In this document: one piece after another, positions 18,990 through 29,120 of the stretch | Position numbering within the stretch: the first letter of the stretch is position 1 | Layout of the letters: each line of letters opens with the position of its first letter | Source: Oceanobacillus jordanicus | GTDB taxonomy: Bacteria; Bacillota; Bacilli; Bacillales; Amphibacillaceae | Assembly (NCBI RefSeq): GCF_022095695.1 | Contig: NZ_JAIFZM010000011.1 | Span: 1-64,000, forward strand | DNA length: 64,000 nt | Reading direction: 5' to 3' | Program-made: the position numbers and the translations under genes | The notes under the pieces: generated by a model | Databases searched by the model: none | The model's input: only the letters and a program-made list of their open reading frames with translations | What the model was told of the DNA's origin: nothing

Positions 18990-21416
18990 TTATGATCTTA
19001 CATATGCATCATATTTTTCATTTACGTTATGAAGGATGTTAGTATAAGACTCCTCGACTTCTTCGTCTGTAAGAGTTTTATCAGGGTGTTGATATACTAG
19101 GCTGTACGCAACTGATTTTTTGTTTTCCCCTATGTTTTCTCCTTGATATACATCAAATATATTGACTTGTTTTACTAATGGAGCTCCTAATTCTACAATC
19201 GTCTGTTTCACATCCCCAGCAGGAATCTGCTTATCCATGATAAAGGCAATATCCCTTGAAATGGATGGGTACTTCGGAATTTGACTATAGGAAGGGACAG
19301 CACTATGCTCGGCAATCACTTCTTCCATATTCACATCAAATACATACGTATCTTTAAGCCCACTTTCCTTTTGTAAGGCAGGGTGTACCTGGCCAATAAA
19401 GCCGACTTCTTTACCATTAATAAGTATTACAGCACTTCTTCCTGGATGCATCTGTGGTATTGTCCCTTTTTTGAAGGAGACTGGTAATTTTAGGTAGTTG
19501 AACAATCCTTCCATTATGCCTTTCACTACATAAAAATCAACCTCTTTTTTCTCCTGTTGCCAAGGATGCTCCATCCATTTGCCGGAAAGTGCGCCAGAGA
19601 CTCTAAGTTGCTCAGATGGTTGGCTCGTAATCATCTTTTCCTGGGAGACGAAGATTTTACCTAGCTCAAAGTAAAACAGATCTGTTTGATTTCTTGCCTG
19701 GTTATAGGAGATGGTACTTAACAACTCTGGCAAAAGACTTAACCTTAAATATTTATGATCCTCACTCATCGGCATAGATAGCGCAACGGCTTGTGGGTCT
19801 AAATTTTGAATTTCTGGACTGATAAGTTGGCTGATCTTTGCTGAGCTTGTTAAGGAGTATGTTATTGTCTCCATAAGCCCAGCACTTTGTAAGTAGCGTT
19901 TCACATCCCGTTTTAGCTGTTGTGTCTCTGTAAGCGCCCCAGCTTGGGCTTCCCCTTCTGGCAATGTAAAAGGCAAGTTATCGTACCCATATACACGTGC
20001 AATTTCTTCGAGTAAATCTTCAAAAATGGTTATATCGCCCCTGCGAGTTGGTGCATAGACAATAAACTCTTCAAGGTCCTGCTCAAAATGGAAACGAAGC
20101 TTGCGAAATATATCAGCAATATCTTCAGCTGTTATCTCTGTTCCAAGTCGCTTATTTACTTCACTTGTCACAAGGTTAATCTTTTTCTCGGTTCGATCAA
20201 TTTGGTCGGATTCAACCACATTAGCTAGGACCTTCCCACCAGCATATTGTGTTAAAAGCTGGCATGCTCTTTGACCTGCTTCTCTTACTCTATTTGGGTC
20301 GATTCCTTTCTCAAAACGTGTACTTGACTCACTACGTAAACCGGTATCCTTCACTGCTTTCCTTACAGCAGACGATTCAAAATAAGCGGCTTCAAGTAAT
20401 ACCGTTTTAGTCTTTTCATGAACTTCTGTATCAAGCCCACCCATTACGCCGGCTAATGCAACAGGCTTTTCGCCATCCGTAATAACTAGATGTTCTTCTG
20501 AGAGTGTTCTTTCCTGCTCATCAAGCGTCACAAGTTTCTCGCCATCCTTAGCACGTCGAACCACAATGTTTTCTGACTGCAAGCGATCATAGTCAAATGC
20601 ATGTAATGGCTGACCATACTCCAACATTACAAAGTTGGTAATGTCCACTACATTGTTAATCGGTCTAATACCCGCTGCGATTAGATGATTTTTCATCCAA
20701 AGTGGCGAATCTTTTACCTCAATATCTTTAATAACAAAAGCTCCATAATACGGATTTAAATCTTTAGCTTCAACTTCAACTTTTATATAGTCTGCAGCAT
20801 CTTCATCTGTAACTTCTACTTCCTCACTTGGCAGTTGGAGTGGCTGATCCAGTAGTGCAGCAACTTCATAGGCTACCCCTAACATGGAAAGACAGTCCGC
20901 GCGATTGGGTGTTAATTCAAATTCAAGTACAGCGTCGTTAAGGTTTAATAATGGTTCTACACTTTCTCCCACTGTTACATCTTCAGGAAAAACAAAAATT
21001 CCTTCAGCGAATTCTTTTGGTACATATTTTTCTTCGATCCCAAGTTCCTGTAGCGAGCAAATCATACCGTTTGATTCAACGCCACGTAATTTGACTTTCT
21101 TAATTTTAAAGTTACCTGGCAACACAGCCCCTGGCTTAGCTACCGCAACTTTCTGTCCTTGCGCGATATTCGGTGCACCACAGATAATCTGTAACGTTTC
21201 TTCTCCCGTATCAACTTGACATAGATTTAGCTTGTCTGCATTAGGATGTTTTTCACAGGATTGTACATATCCTACGACCACATTCTCACTTTTCTCCGCA
21301 ACGTACTCTACACTTTCCACTTCAATCCCGGACTTTGTTACTTTCTCAGCTAACTGCTCCGGACTTATTTCTCCAATATCTACATAATTCTTTAACCAAT
21401 TAAGTGATACTAACAT
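18990..21416 (-). CDS. pheT: Phenylalanyl-tRNA synthetase beta subunit
   Basis: The large subunit of the alpha2-beta2 enzyme that charges tRNA-Phe. Domains in order: N-terminal region, tRNA-binding OB domain (about 40-150), B3/B4 editing domain (about 210-390), B5 domain, catalytic-like core, and C-terminal anticodon-binding FDX-ACB domain (about 715-808, beginning SQIPKYPSISRDIAF). The 808-residue length is standard. It follows pheS by 14 bases in the T-box-controlled operon. Confidence 0.97.
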   Translation of the reverse strand: MLVSLNWLKNYVDIGEISPEQLAEKVTKSGIEVESVEYVAEKSENVVVGYVQSCEKHPNADKLNLCQVDTGEETLQIICGAPNIAQGQKVAVAKPGAVLPGNFKIKKVKLRGVESNGMICSLQELGIEEKYVPKEFAEGIFVFPEDVTVGESVEPLLNLNDAVLEFELTPNRADCLSMLGVAYEVAALLDQPLQLPSEEVEVTDEDAADYIKVEVEAKDLNPYYGAFVIKDIEVKDSPLWMKNHLIAAGIRPINNVVDITNFVMLEYGQPLHAFDYDRLQSENIVVRRAKDGEKLVTLDEQERTLSEEHLVITDGEKPVALAGVMGGLDTEVHEKTKTVLLEAAYFESSAVRKAVKDTGLRSESSTRFEKGIDPNRVREAGQRACQLLTQYAGGKVLANVVESDQIDRTEKKINLVTSEVNKRLGTEITAEDIADIFRKLRFHFEQDLEEFIVYAPTRRGDITIFEDLLEEIARVYGYDNLPFTLPEGEAQAGALTETQQLKRDVKRYLQSAGLMETITYSLTSSAKISQLISPEIQNLDPQAVALSMPMSEDHKYLRLSLLPELLSTISYNQARNQTDLFYFELGKIFVSQEKMITSQPSEQLRVSGALSGKWMEHPWQQEKKEVDFYVVKGIMEGLFNYLKLPVSFKKGTIPQMHPGRSAVILINGKEVGFIGQVHPALQKESGLKDTYVFDVNMEEVIAEHSAVPSYSQIPKYPSISRDIAFIMDKQIPAGDVKQTIVELGAPLVKQVNIFDVYQGENIGENKKSVAYSLVYQHPDKTLTDEEVEESYTNILHNVNEKYDAYVRS

Positions 21417-21430
21417 TGACCTCTACCTCC

Positions 21431-22465
21431 TTACGCGTTATGGTACTGTTTCAAAAATCGTTTATCATTTGTATAGAACTGTCTAATATCATTCACACCA
21501 TATTTCAGCATGGCAATTCGTTCTGGACCCATCCCAAAGGCAAAACCAGTGTATACTTTCGGATCATACCCGGCCATTTCCAACACATTTGGATGTACCA
21601 TACCTGCACCGAGAATTTCAATCCAGCCTGTGCCCTTACATACAGAGCACCCCTGACCATTACATACCTTACAAGAAATATCCATCTCAACAGATGGTTC
21701 TGTAAATGGGAAGAAGCTAGGGCGTAAGCGGATTTCCCGATCTTTCCCAAACATCTTCTTCGCAAACTGATCCAATGTTCCTTTTAAATCACTCATGCGG
21801 ACGTCTTTCCCTACATAAAGCCCTTCTATCTGTGTAAACTGATGGGAGTGTGTTGCGTCATCTGTATCTCTTCTGTAAACTTTTCCAGGACAAATCATTT
21901 TGACCGACTGATCTCCGTCAAATTCCTTCATCGTCCTTGCCTGCACAGGAGAAGTATGTGTTCGCATTAATAATTCGTTTGTTACGTAAAATGTATCCTG
22001 CATGTCTCTTGCTGGATGGCCTTTAGGTAAATTTAATGCTTCAAAGTTATAATAGTCTGTTTCCACCTCTGGACCTTCTCTTACTTCATAACCCATCCCA
22101 ATAAATAAATCTTCAATTTCTTCTACAATTTTTGTTAGAAGGTGTTCTCCCCCAACATTAACTGGACGACCTGGCAAGGTGACATCTATTGCTTCTTCCT
22201 CCAGCTGTTTTTCAAGCGCGAGCTCTTCAAGTTTTTGCCCCTTTTCTTCAAGGGCTGTCGTAATTGTTTCGCGTACCTCATTTGCTAATTCCCCAATAAT
22301 TGGACGCTCTTCCTTTGATAGTTTACCCATTCCGCGTAATACACTGGTTAAAGAACCTTTTTTTCCAAGGTAGGCAACCTTAATGTCCTGTAACTCTTTT
22401 AATTCATCTGCACTCACAATCCTACCAAGTGCTTCTTGTTTAATTGTTTCCAATTGTTCCTTCAT
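21431..22465 (-). CDS. pheS: Phenylalanyl-tRNA synthetase alpha subunit
   Basis: The catalytic class II subunit. An N-terminal coiled-coil arm (about 1-85) precedes the core, which shows motif 2 ([21 protein letters not shown]) and motif 3 ([17 protein letters not shown]). A CxxC-type knuckle ([17 protein letters not shown]) is present, as in many Firmicute enzymes. The 344-residue length is normal. It is the first gene of pheST, behind a T-box leader, so transcription should rise when tRNA-Phe is uncharged. Confidence 0.97.
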   Translation of the reverse strand: MKEQLETIKQEALGRIVSADELKELQDIKVAYLGKKGSLTSVLRGMGKLSKEERPIIGELANEVRETITTALEEKGQKLEELALEKQLEEEAIDVTLPGRPVNVGGEHLLTKIVEEIEDLFIGMGYEVREGPEVETDYYNFEALNLPKGHPARDMQDTFYVTNELLMRTHTSPVQARTMKEFDGDQSVKMICPGKVYRRDTDDATHSHQFTQIEGLYVGKDVRMSDLKGTLDQFAKKMFGKDREIRLRPSFFPFTEPSVEMDISCKVCNGQGCSVCKGTGWIEILGAGMVHPNVLEMAGYDPKVYTGFAFGMGPERIAMLKYGVNDIRQFYTNDKRFLKQYHNA

Positions 22466-22578
22466 ACTGTTTTACCTCCTTCTATCTTTGTAAATGCCGC
22501 ATGGTTCTTAATTAAAAGATCCTTCTTTTTTAATCTGCTCTACGCAACAATGAGAAGTGAATCGTTTAAAAAAGAATA

Positions 22579-22850
22579 CAAAAAGCCCCATCCCAGAAAA
22601 GGGACGAGGCTATAAATTCGCGGTACCACCCTAATTGACGCATTAACGTACAAAATGCATCCAGCTCTAACATGATAACGGAATGTTCCGGATCACCTTT
22701 ACCTGTAGTATAAAACAGGGTCCCGGTGTCAGCTCCAGAGTGAAATAATAACAGTCGTTATGGTAAAAATGCTTTCAGTCTAGGCATTTTTTCCCTTTCC
22801 CACATGATCATGTTATCTGTCTCTTTCTTCGCTTTTCTATTAAGAATACA
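22579..22850 (-). promoter_or_regulatory. T-box leader of pheST
   Basis: The T-box sequence AGGGTGGTACCGCG lies at 22632-22619 on the minus strand, followed by a terminator (AGCCCCATCCC/GGGACGAGGCT, 22579-22611) ending in a T run. Upstream, TAACATGAT and ATCATGTTA can close stem I, and UUC (Phe) triplets are available on its 3' side as specifier. This fills the 418-bp gap between pheS and ysgA. Confidence 0.9.
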
Positions 22851-22853
22851 CTT

Positions 22854-22882
22854 ATTATATGCAATTTAAATTACTTGTGCAA
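22854..22882 (-). promoter_or_regulatory. SigA promoter of pheST
   Basis: TTGCAC (22882-22877) and a perfect TATAAT (22859-22854) are spaced 17 bases, immediately upstream of the T-box leader. Confidence 0.75.
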
Positions 22883-22884
22883 CA

Positions 22885-23622
22885 TTATCCTTTAATATAG
22901 TACATTAAAATTCCTGCTGCAATGCTTACATTAAGAGATTCTGCTTCCCCGTATATGGGAATTTTGACCACAGTATCTGCCTCTTCCTGTAAAACTTGTT
23001 GCACGCCAGCACCTTCATTTCCTAAAATAAGTGCAACCTTACTATTCCTGTTAGTTTCACTGAAATTATGCGCATTTTGTAAAGCAGTTGCCCAAATTGT
23101 ATACCCGTTCCGCTTTAATTGCTCTATTTCTGTATCTAAAGGAGCTGCTTTAATAGGAATATGGAATAGAGATCCTTGCGTCGATCTAACCACTTTATCA
23201 TTGTAAAGATCAACGGTACCTGAACCAAGGATGATTCCACCAAATCCAGCGGCATCTGCAGTACGAATCATTGTTCCTAAATTTCCAGGATCCTGAATAG
23301 CGTCAATTAACAACAGATGATTATCTAAATCGACTATTGCTTCTTTCATTTTTACAATTGCAGCAATACCTTGAGGAGACTTCGTTTGGGATACTTGCTG
23401 AAATACTTGTTCTGTTACAAAACTTACTGGTATTTCTTCACACCATTTCGGAAGCTGAACATCCTCCTGGGCAATAACCTCCAAAATAGTATAATTGCTT
23501 TTCCATGCTTCTTCTACCAAGTGATTACCTTCAACTAGAAAGGTTCCTGTTTCCGTTCTTTCCTTCTTTTTATGTAGCTTACGTAACGCTTTTATTTTTT
23601 CGTTTTTTGCTGAGGTAATCAT
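22885..23622 (-). CDS. ysgA: SPOUT-family RNA 2'-O-methyltransferase (YsgA)
   Basis: A SpoU/TrmH-type methyltransferase. An N-terminal substrate-binding domain (about 1-90, starting ITSAKNEKIK) is followed by the knotted SPOUT domain with motif 1 (DAIQDPGNLGTMIRTADAAG), motif 2 (LILGNEGAGV) and motif 3 (SLNVSIAAGILMYY). The likely target is 23S rRNA. The start is put at the ATG at 23622 because GAAGGA lies upstream at good spacing; an in-frame ATG six codons earlier has no ribosome site. It is placed between pheS and sspI, as in B. subtilis. Confidence 0.88.
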   Translation of the reverse strand: MITSAKNEKIKALRKLHKKKERTETGTFLVEGNHLVEEAWKSNYTILEVIAQEDVQLPKWCEEIPVSFVTEQVFQQVSQTKSPQGIAAIVKMKEAIVDLDNHLLLIDAIQDPGNLGTMIRTADAAGFGGIILGSGTVDLYNDKVVRSTQGSLFHIPIKAAPLDTEIEQLKRNGYTIWATALQNAHNFSETNRNSKVALILGNEGAGVQQVLQEEADTVVKIPIYGEAESLNVSIAAGILMYYIKG

Positions 23623-23792
23623 AGACTTTTCATCCTTCATATTAAAATTAAAATCGGTTAAAACATCTGAGTAATATTAGTTTGCATTAATAATCCTTGT
23701 ATCAATTAAATCCATTTTTATTATCATACATATTATTTTACTTCCGGGTCAAACTATCCCTAGCTTTAATTTTCTAAAAGAGGTGAAAAGAA

Positions 23793-24014
23793 ATGGATTT
23801 AAATTTACGAAAAGCAATACTAACAAATATCGCGACTAATGACCAATCTCAATTAGAAGCAACCATTGTGGATGCCATCCAGGATGGAGAAGAAAAAATG
23901 CTACCGGGTTTGGGCGTGCTATTTGAATTAATTTGGAAAGCATCAGATGAACAAGAAAAACAAGAAATGATCGACGCCCTTGAACAAGGTGTCAAAAAGG
24001 AAACTGCTAGTTAA
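23793..24014 (+). CDS. sspI: Small acid-soluble spore protein I
   Basis: A 73-residue minor SASP of the SspI family, with the family opening [10 protein letters not shown] and the central [19 protein letters not shown] segment. In B. subtilis it is made in the forespore under SigG and has no enzymatic role. GAGGTG precedes the ATG. It is divergent from ysgA and has its own strong terminator. Its presence is the clearest single marker that this organism forms spores. Confidence 0.95.
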   Translation: MDLNLRKAILTNIATNDQSQLEATIVDAIQDGEEKMLPGLGVLFELIWKASDEQEKQEMIDALEQGVKKETAS

Positions 24015-24113
24015 TAAAAGTGCAAAAAGGTAAGTAAGTTTACGTTTTTGGCGCTCGGTGCTAAACGAAGAACTAAGAACGTTTGGTCATTTAAGAAAAT
24101 AAATAGACCGATA

Positions 24114-24146
24114 CTAAAATAGATGCGATTCGCATCTATTTTTTTA
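24114..24146 (+). terminator. Terminator of sspI
   Basis: AAATAGATGCG and CGCATCTATTT form a perfect stem with a 3-nt loop, followed by a run of T. The rest of the gap up to 24422 is AT-rich; I see no confident promoter or operator in it. Confidence 0.85.
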
Positions 24147-24422
24147 AAATAAAGAAAAAGACCTATGCACATCGATACAATTTCTTGAAATTACCAATTA
24201 TATTTCCACTATTTGTAATAAAACAAGGTCTAATTACCCCTATAATTATCTTGAAGTCAAAGTATTATAACCCTTGATATGACAATCTATTTACCTACCT
24301 TTGTGAAACCATTTGACTATATTTTTTTAATCTGATAAAAAGAATGAAGATACTTTGTCGTTATGTATTTTTACTCTAAGCATATATAATAATGATAAAG
24401 GACAAAGGAGAGGAGCAAGATA

Positions 24423-26003
24423 ATGGATGAAACTGTAAACAATACTCCAGAGAAAAAAAAAGGAGTATCCAAAGGACTTATTGCAATCATTGTTGCCGCA
24501 GTTTTGGTGATAGGAGGTAGTGTAGCTGCCTTTGTATTATTAGAAAATTCGGCTAAGGCTCAGTATTTTTTAGCAGAGAAAAACTCACTTGATTACATAG
24601 GTGATAAATTTGAAGATCGATATCAACCAGAGATGGAGTGGTTAGAAACATCAGAAGAAAATCCTACAGAGTCAACAGTTGAGTTATCAGCTGAATATAA
24701 TGACCCAAACGGTGGGATGGGATACGGAATGGGATTGGATCCTAGCCAGATCATTAATAACTCTACTATCACCTTAACAACTGCTGCTGACATGGAAGAA
24801 AAACAAATATCCACAGAACTAGCTGCATCATTCGGTGAAATGGAGATAGATGGGGTTCAATTCCATGTGACAGCAGAGAAGATTCTTCTTGGCCTACCAT
24901 TCATCAATGAAATATTACAACTAAAAGATGAAGACCTTGGACCTTTATTAAAAGAAGTAGACCCGGAAACCTTCACAGGTGAAGAATCTATGAATCTAGA
25001 ACAATTATTTGAAGGAACAAACTCGGAAGATTTAGAGTACTTTAAAGAAGAATATGGAAAGATGATTTTTGATGAGTTACCTGAAGATGCATTTGAACAA
25101 ACGGAAGAATCTATCAAGGTTAAAGATCAATCTTTAGACACAGAGAAACTTAGTCTTCATCTTTCTGAAGATCAGGTTAAGGACCTTATTGTCAAGACAT
25201 TAGAGAAAATGAAAGACGATGAAAAACTGAAAGAAATGATTCGTGAGCAAATGGCTTTACAACAGTTTGGTGGTACAGCAATGTCACCTGATGCCGACCA
25301 ATTTATTGCCGATTTTGAAACTGGTTTAGAAGAAGGAATTAATGAAATAGATAAAGTAAGCATCCCAGATGGGTTAAATTCTACAATTTGGGTCAAAGAT
25401 GATTTAATTGCCCAGCGAGATTTTTCTGTAAAATTAGGTTCAACAGAAAATGAGGATACCGTTTCCTTGGCTGTAAAAGGTTCGCAACTACTCGAAGATG
25501 CAAATCAATCCTTTAACTATGATTTTAGTTATGACGATGGGTATACCGAGGGTACAATGAACTTAACAGGTGACCTTTCTTGGAAAGATAATCAAGCAAC
25601 TGATTCACTAGCATTAACCTTCGCTGATACGGTTCTTTCTTATAATGGAGAAGAAACCCTTGATGGGACCGCGCGTGAGTTTGAGCGGACATTCTCGTTT
25701 GAAGATCCAATGAATGGTGAAGGAAGCTTGATCTGGTCTGGAAATGCAAATTATGAAGGTGACCAAATGACTTCTGAACATTCCTTCTCTGTGAACACGC
25801 CAGATATGAGTCAAGACATGTTCTCCTTACATGCTGCTGTTGAAGGGAAAACAATTGATAGTGTCGAGCTACCAAACGAGGACAACGTGAAAGACATAGG
25901 AAGTATGAGCATGGATGAATTGTCACAATACTTCAATACTGAGGTAACACCACAATTTCAGCAATGGGTTTCAAACCTTCTTTACGGAGGAGCAGGCTTT
26001 TAA
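24423..26003 (+). CDS. Membrane-anchored extracytoplasmic protein of unknown function
   Basis: A 526-residue protein with a short lysine-rich cytoplasmic start (residues 1-19), one transmembrane anchor (about 20-42) and a large acidic outer domain. No lipobox cysteine and no catalytic motif are visible. It resembles proteins I recall being labelled DUF6583, but that is from memory and uncertain. The end is rich in short beta-type segments. It starts a tight operon: the first ABC-2 permease begins 25 bases after it. A role as outside partner of that transporter is an inference from position only. Confidence 0.7.
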   Translation: MDETVNNTPEKKKGVSKGLIAIIVAAVLVIGGSVAAFVLLENSAKAQYFLAEKNSLDYIGDKFEDRYQPEMEWLETSEENPTESTVELSAEYNDPNGGMGYGMGLDPSQIINNSTITLTTAADMEEKQISTELAASFGEMEIDGVQFHVTAEKILLGLPFINEILQLKDEDLGPLLKEVDPETFTGEESMNLEQLFEGTNSEDLEYFKEEYGKMIFDELPEDAFEQTEESIKVKDQSLDTEKLSLHLSEDQVKDLIVKTLEKMKDDEKLKEMIREQMALQQFGGTAMSPDADQFIADFETGLEEGINEIDKVSIPDGLNSTIWVKDDLIAQRDFSVKLGSTENEDTVSLAVKGSQLLEDANQSFNYDFSYDDGYTEGTMNLTGDLSWKDNQATDSLALTFADTVLSYNGEETLDGTAREFERTFSFEDPMNGEGSLIWSGNANYEGDQMTSEHSFSVNTPDMSQDMFSLHAAVEGKTIDSVELPNEDNVKDIGSMSMDELSQYFNTEVTPQFQQWVSNLLYGGAGF

Positions 26004-26028
26004 TCTTTAAAGAAATGGAAGTGCTAGA

Positions 26029-27249
26029 ATGCATTTCATGAGGAATGTAAGATTATTTGTTAAAAATAATGTATTACAGTTTAGGAGGAAGTGGCTCTCA
26101 CTTCCTCTTCTTTTGCTTTTTCCGATCTTATTAACAGGTCTTGTGCTATTTATTATACTTCAGTTTTTTATTAACGATGAGCATGCCCCTGTTCAAGTCG
26201 GGATCGTTGATCAAGACCAATCGGAAGAAACACAACTCGTGAGTCAATTAATTGAAGAGACCCCGCTGAGCTCTTTCCTCGAACTTAGAGGGATGGAAGA
26301 GCAGCAAGCGATTGAACGAATAGAAGATGACAGCTTGAGTGCTTATCTAGTCATCCCAAAAGGGTTTACAGAAGACCTCTATCAAGGTCGATCAGTAGAG
26401 TTTCCAATCGTAGGTAATCCAACACAACCGGCACAAAGCCAATTAGTAAGAGAGTTAATTGAAAGCGTGACACGACACATACGTGCTTCACAGGCTAATA
26501 TTCTGACCATTAATTATTATGCGAAGCAGTTGGATATAGATAGTGAAACAAGAAGCGATCTACTCTTTGAACAATTCAAGGAATACTTTTTCTACACAAT
26601 CGGAAAAGACAGAATAGTAAATGAAAGTGAAATTAGCAATGCGGCTACATCTAACCCACTGAATTATTATAGCTTGTCTTTTTGGTTTACTTTTGTAACA
26701 TTATGGCTTTTTGTTATTTATAACTTTTTATCTAAGGAAGACACTGTGCGACTTAAGCAGCGGATGAAATTATATGGTGTTACCGAGTTACAGCAGACAT
26801 TTGCCAAAATGAGCGTTACGCTTATAGTAGCTACGTTATTTTCCGCAATTGCCCTTTTTCTTTTCCATTCATTACTTGATTGGGATATGACGATAGAAGA
26901 CTATGGACGGGTCTTACTGCTTAGCATGCTTTATAGTACTCAATTTCTCTTTGCTCTCGGGATGGTAGAAATAATAATTTTCTCGCAAAAATTACGTATG
27001 CTAACCCAAAGTATATTAAGCGGTGTTTACCTTCTAATAAGTGGTGCACTTATTCCGACAATTTATTTTCCAGTCGTCATCCAAAAATTTATAGACTATG
27101 TTCCCTCTGTGGAGGCACTCCATTGGGTGCAAGAAATTGTTTTAAATAACAGAGTATTTGTTGACTATATTCCACTCTTGCTTCTAACGATTGCTACTAC
27201 TCTTATTTTTATAGGGACAGCTATTGGAAAGGAGCGAATTCAGGAATGA
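26029..27249 (+). CDS. ABC-2 type permease (first of pair)
   Basis: A 406-residue membrane protein with the ABC-2/YhgE-type layout: one N-terminal transmembrane helix (about 23-47), a soluble extracytoplasmic domain (about 50-215, with VGIVDQDQSEE near its start), then five C-terminal helices. In related systems such permeases export drugs, peptides or lipids. The stop overlaps the start of the second permease by four bases, implying translational coupling. GGAAGTG lies before the ATG; a second ATG three codons in is possible. The substrate is unknown. Confidence 0.82.
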   Translation: MHFMRNVRLFVKNNVLQFRRKWLSLPLLLLFPILLTGLVLFIILQFFINDEHAPVQVGIVDQDQSEETQLVSQLIEETPLSSFLELRGMEEQQAIERIEDDSLSAYLVIPKGFTEDLYQGRSVEFPIVGNPTQPAQSQLVRELIESVTRHIRASQANILTINYYAKQLDIDSETRSDLLFEQFKEYFFYTIGKDRIVNESEISNAATSNPLNYYSLSFWFTFVTLWLFVIYNFLSKEDTVRLKQRMKLYGVTELQQTFAKMSVTLIVATLFSAIALFLFHSLLDWDMTIEDYGRVLLLSMLYSTQFLFALGMVEIIIFSQKLRMLTQSILSGVYLLISGALIPTIYFPVVIQKFIDYVPSVEALHWVQEIVLNNRVFVDYIPLLLLTIATTLIFIGTAIGKERIQE

Positions 27250-28391
27250 AAGCAATTCTTCAAACACGCTTCATCCATTTAAAAAAGCATTGGGGATCGC
27301 TTCTTTTTTGGCTCCTATTTCCTATTATTGCGACTCTGACCATTATGGGGTTAACAAATTCTCTACAACAAGATAGCAAAGTCCCAGTAGGAATTGTCGT
27401 AGAAGAGACCACCCCTATGGCATTGGACTTGGTTGATTCTATCAAACAGACGCCTATCATTCGAGTTGAACAACTATCTGAAGATGAAGCTTTAACTCAG
27501 CTGGAACAACACCAGCTTGATAGTGTATTTATCATACGGGAAGGCTATGAGGAACAAATAAAAAAAGGAAGTAGAAACCGTCTGATCAAGAGTTATCGTT
27601 CAGACCTATCCTTTGCTTACTCTCCTATTGCGGAAATGGTGATGTCCTACGTCCAGCAGGATACCGGTAGAACGAAAGCAGTGCTCACTATTCAGGAACT
27701 TAGTGAACAATATGCAAATACAGGGGGAAATTGGACTTGGGAAGAAATTGTGGACAAAAGTAAGGCAGTAGAAGCAGAAGAAAACTTACTACAGACTTCC
27801 TTTACTTTTTTAAACGCGCAAACTGAAGAGGATGCAAACCGATTTGTTTTATTTAATCCCTGGGGAGTATGGGCCATTTTTTCAATCCTTTCTACCTTTA
27901 TGGTAATGGATTGGATTATACGGGAGCGACGCAAGAGCTTATCGCCACGTTTTTTCTTTATGCGAATAGCACTTAAATCATATCTACTGCGAAATGCTAT
28001 GTTATATCTGCTGTTATTTATCATTATAGACATCGTAACAATTGCAGTATTTTTCAAATCCTTAGGAGAAGCTGTAACGCTGGTATTAATCTTTGCTGTC
28101 CTCTCCTTTCGACTTACCGTTTTAATGGGAGCATTCTTACTTGCCATATGGATTAATAAATTACCTGTCTATTATGGTTTCTCGTTTGTGCTCACACTTT
28201 TAATTGCCATTATAAGTGGTGCCATTCTTCCGACTGAAGGATTAATAAGTCGCTATCCATGGCTACAATTAGGAAATCCACTAGCACCCTTTCTTTCTAA
28301 AGAAATTGGATATGAATGGAATATTTTATTTGTTATCCTAATTGCAATATGGTTTGTACGAAAGGAGAAGAGAAATGTTAAAGGTGCATAA
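27246..28391 (+). CDS. ABC-2 type permease (second of pair)
   Basis: A 381-residue permease of the same architecture as its neighbour: an N-terminal helix (about 17-37), an outer domain opening VPVGIVVEE, then a C-terminal membrane half of about six helices. The pair probably forms a heterodimer in the membrane. The outer domains of the two share the same order of features but are clearly diverged. The 3' end overlaps the ATPase gene by 17 bases. The substrate cannot be deduced. Confidence 0.82.
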   Translation: MKAILQTRFIHLKKHWGSLLFWLLFPIIATLTIMGLTNSLQQDSKVPVGIVVEETTPMALDLVDSIKQTPIIRVEQLSEDEALTQLEQHQLDSVFIIREGYEEQIKKGSRNRLIKSYRSDLSFAYSPIAEMVMSYVQQDTGRTKAVLTIQELSEQYANTGGNWTWEEIVDKSKAVEAEENLLQTSFTFLNAQTEEDANRFVLFNPWGVWAIFSILSTFMVMDWIIRERRKSLSPRFFFMRIALKSYLLRNAMLYLLLFIIIDIVTIAVFFKSLGEAVTLVLIFAVLSFRLTVLMGAFLLAIWINKLPVYYGFSFVLTLLIAIISGAILPTEGLISRYPWLQLGNPLAPFLSKEIGYEWNILFVILIAIWFVRKEKRNVKGA

Positions 28392-29043
28392 CCTATCAAA
28401 AAATTACGGAACGCGAAAAGTATTACGAGACATTAATTTCATCGTTAATCCAGGAGAAGTCATCGGTTTGGTTGGGGAAAATGGCGCGGGGAAATCTACT
28501 CTGCTGCAGATCCTTGCCACCTTACAAAAACCAACTAATGGTAGCCTATCACTGTATGAACGAAATTTTGAAGATAAAAAGAAACTCCGGAAACAGATTG
28601 GGTTTGTGCCCCAAGAAATAGCCTTATGGGATGAATTTACCGTAGAAGAAAATATGGTGTTTTTTGAAAAGCTGGCCTGGACCAATAGAACTAAAACCCA
28701 GCTAAAACAACTCTGTTTGGATATGAAGCTCAATAGATGGAAGGACCCTGTTAAGTCCTTGTCTGGTGGGATGAAGCGTAAATTAAACATTGCAATCAGT
28801 CTAATTCATGATCCGGATCTACTGTTGCTTGATGAGCCTACAGTAGGTATAGACCTTAAATCGCGCAAAGAGATCGGCAACTATCTAAAACGATTAGCTA
28901 AGGATGAAGGCAAAATCATCGTTTACACTTCCCATGATATGGATGAAATTATTTCATTATGTGATCGAATTGTCTGTATCGGGGAAGATCCTTTTTATAA
29001 AAACCTACTTGAAGAAGCAGGTAAGTCTATTATTCCAGTTTAA
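28375..29043 (+). CDS. ABC transporter ATP-binding protein
   Basis: The motor of the preceding permease pair. The 222-residue protein has Walker A GENGAGKST at 34-42, a Q-loop in FVPQEIALWD (about 78-87), the signature LSGGM at 129-133, Walker B LLLLDEPTVG (about 149-158) and the switch H187. The start is the ATG at 28375, with AAAGGAG just upstream; longer frames reach into the permease gene without a ribosome site. It is slightly short for the family, as in simple exporters. Confidence 0.93.
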   Translation: MLKVHNLSKNYGTRKVLRDINFIVNPGEVIGLVGENGAGKSTLLQILATLQKPTNGSLSLYERNFEDKKKLRKQIGFVPQEIALWDEFTVEENMVFFEKLAWTNRTKTQLKQLCLDMKLNRWKDPVKSLSGGMKRKLNIAISLIHDPDLLLLDEPTVGIDLKSRKEIGNYLKRLAKDEGKIIVYTSHDMDEIISLCDRIVCIGEDPFYKNLLEEAGKSIIPV

Positions 29044-29120
29044 AATTTATATTGCATAATAGATAGATTATAGTAAAATAATCCTGTAAGCTATTTTAAA
29101 AGAGAAAGGGGGCAGTTACT

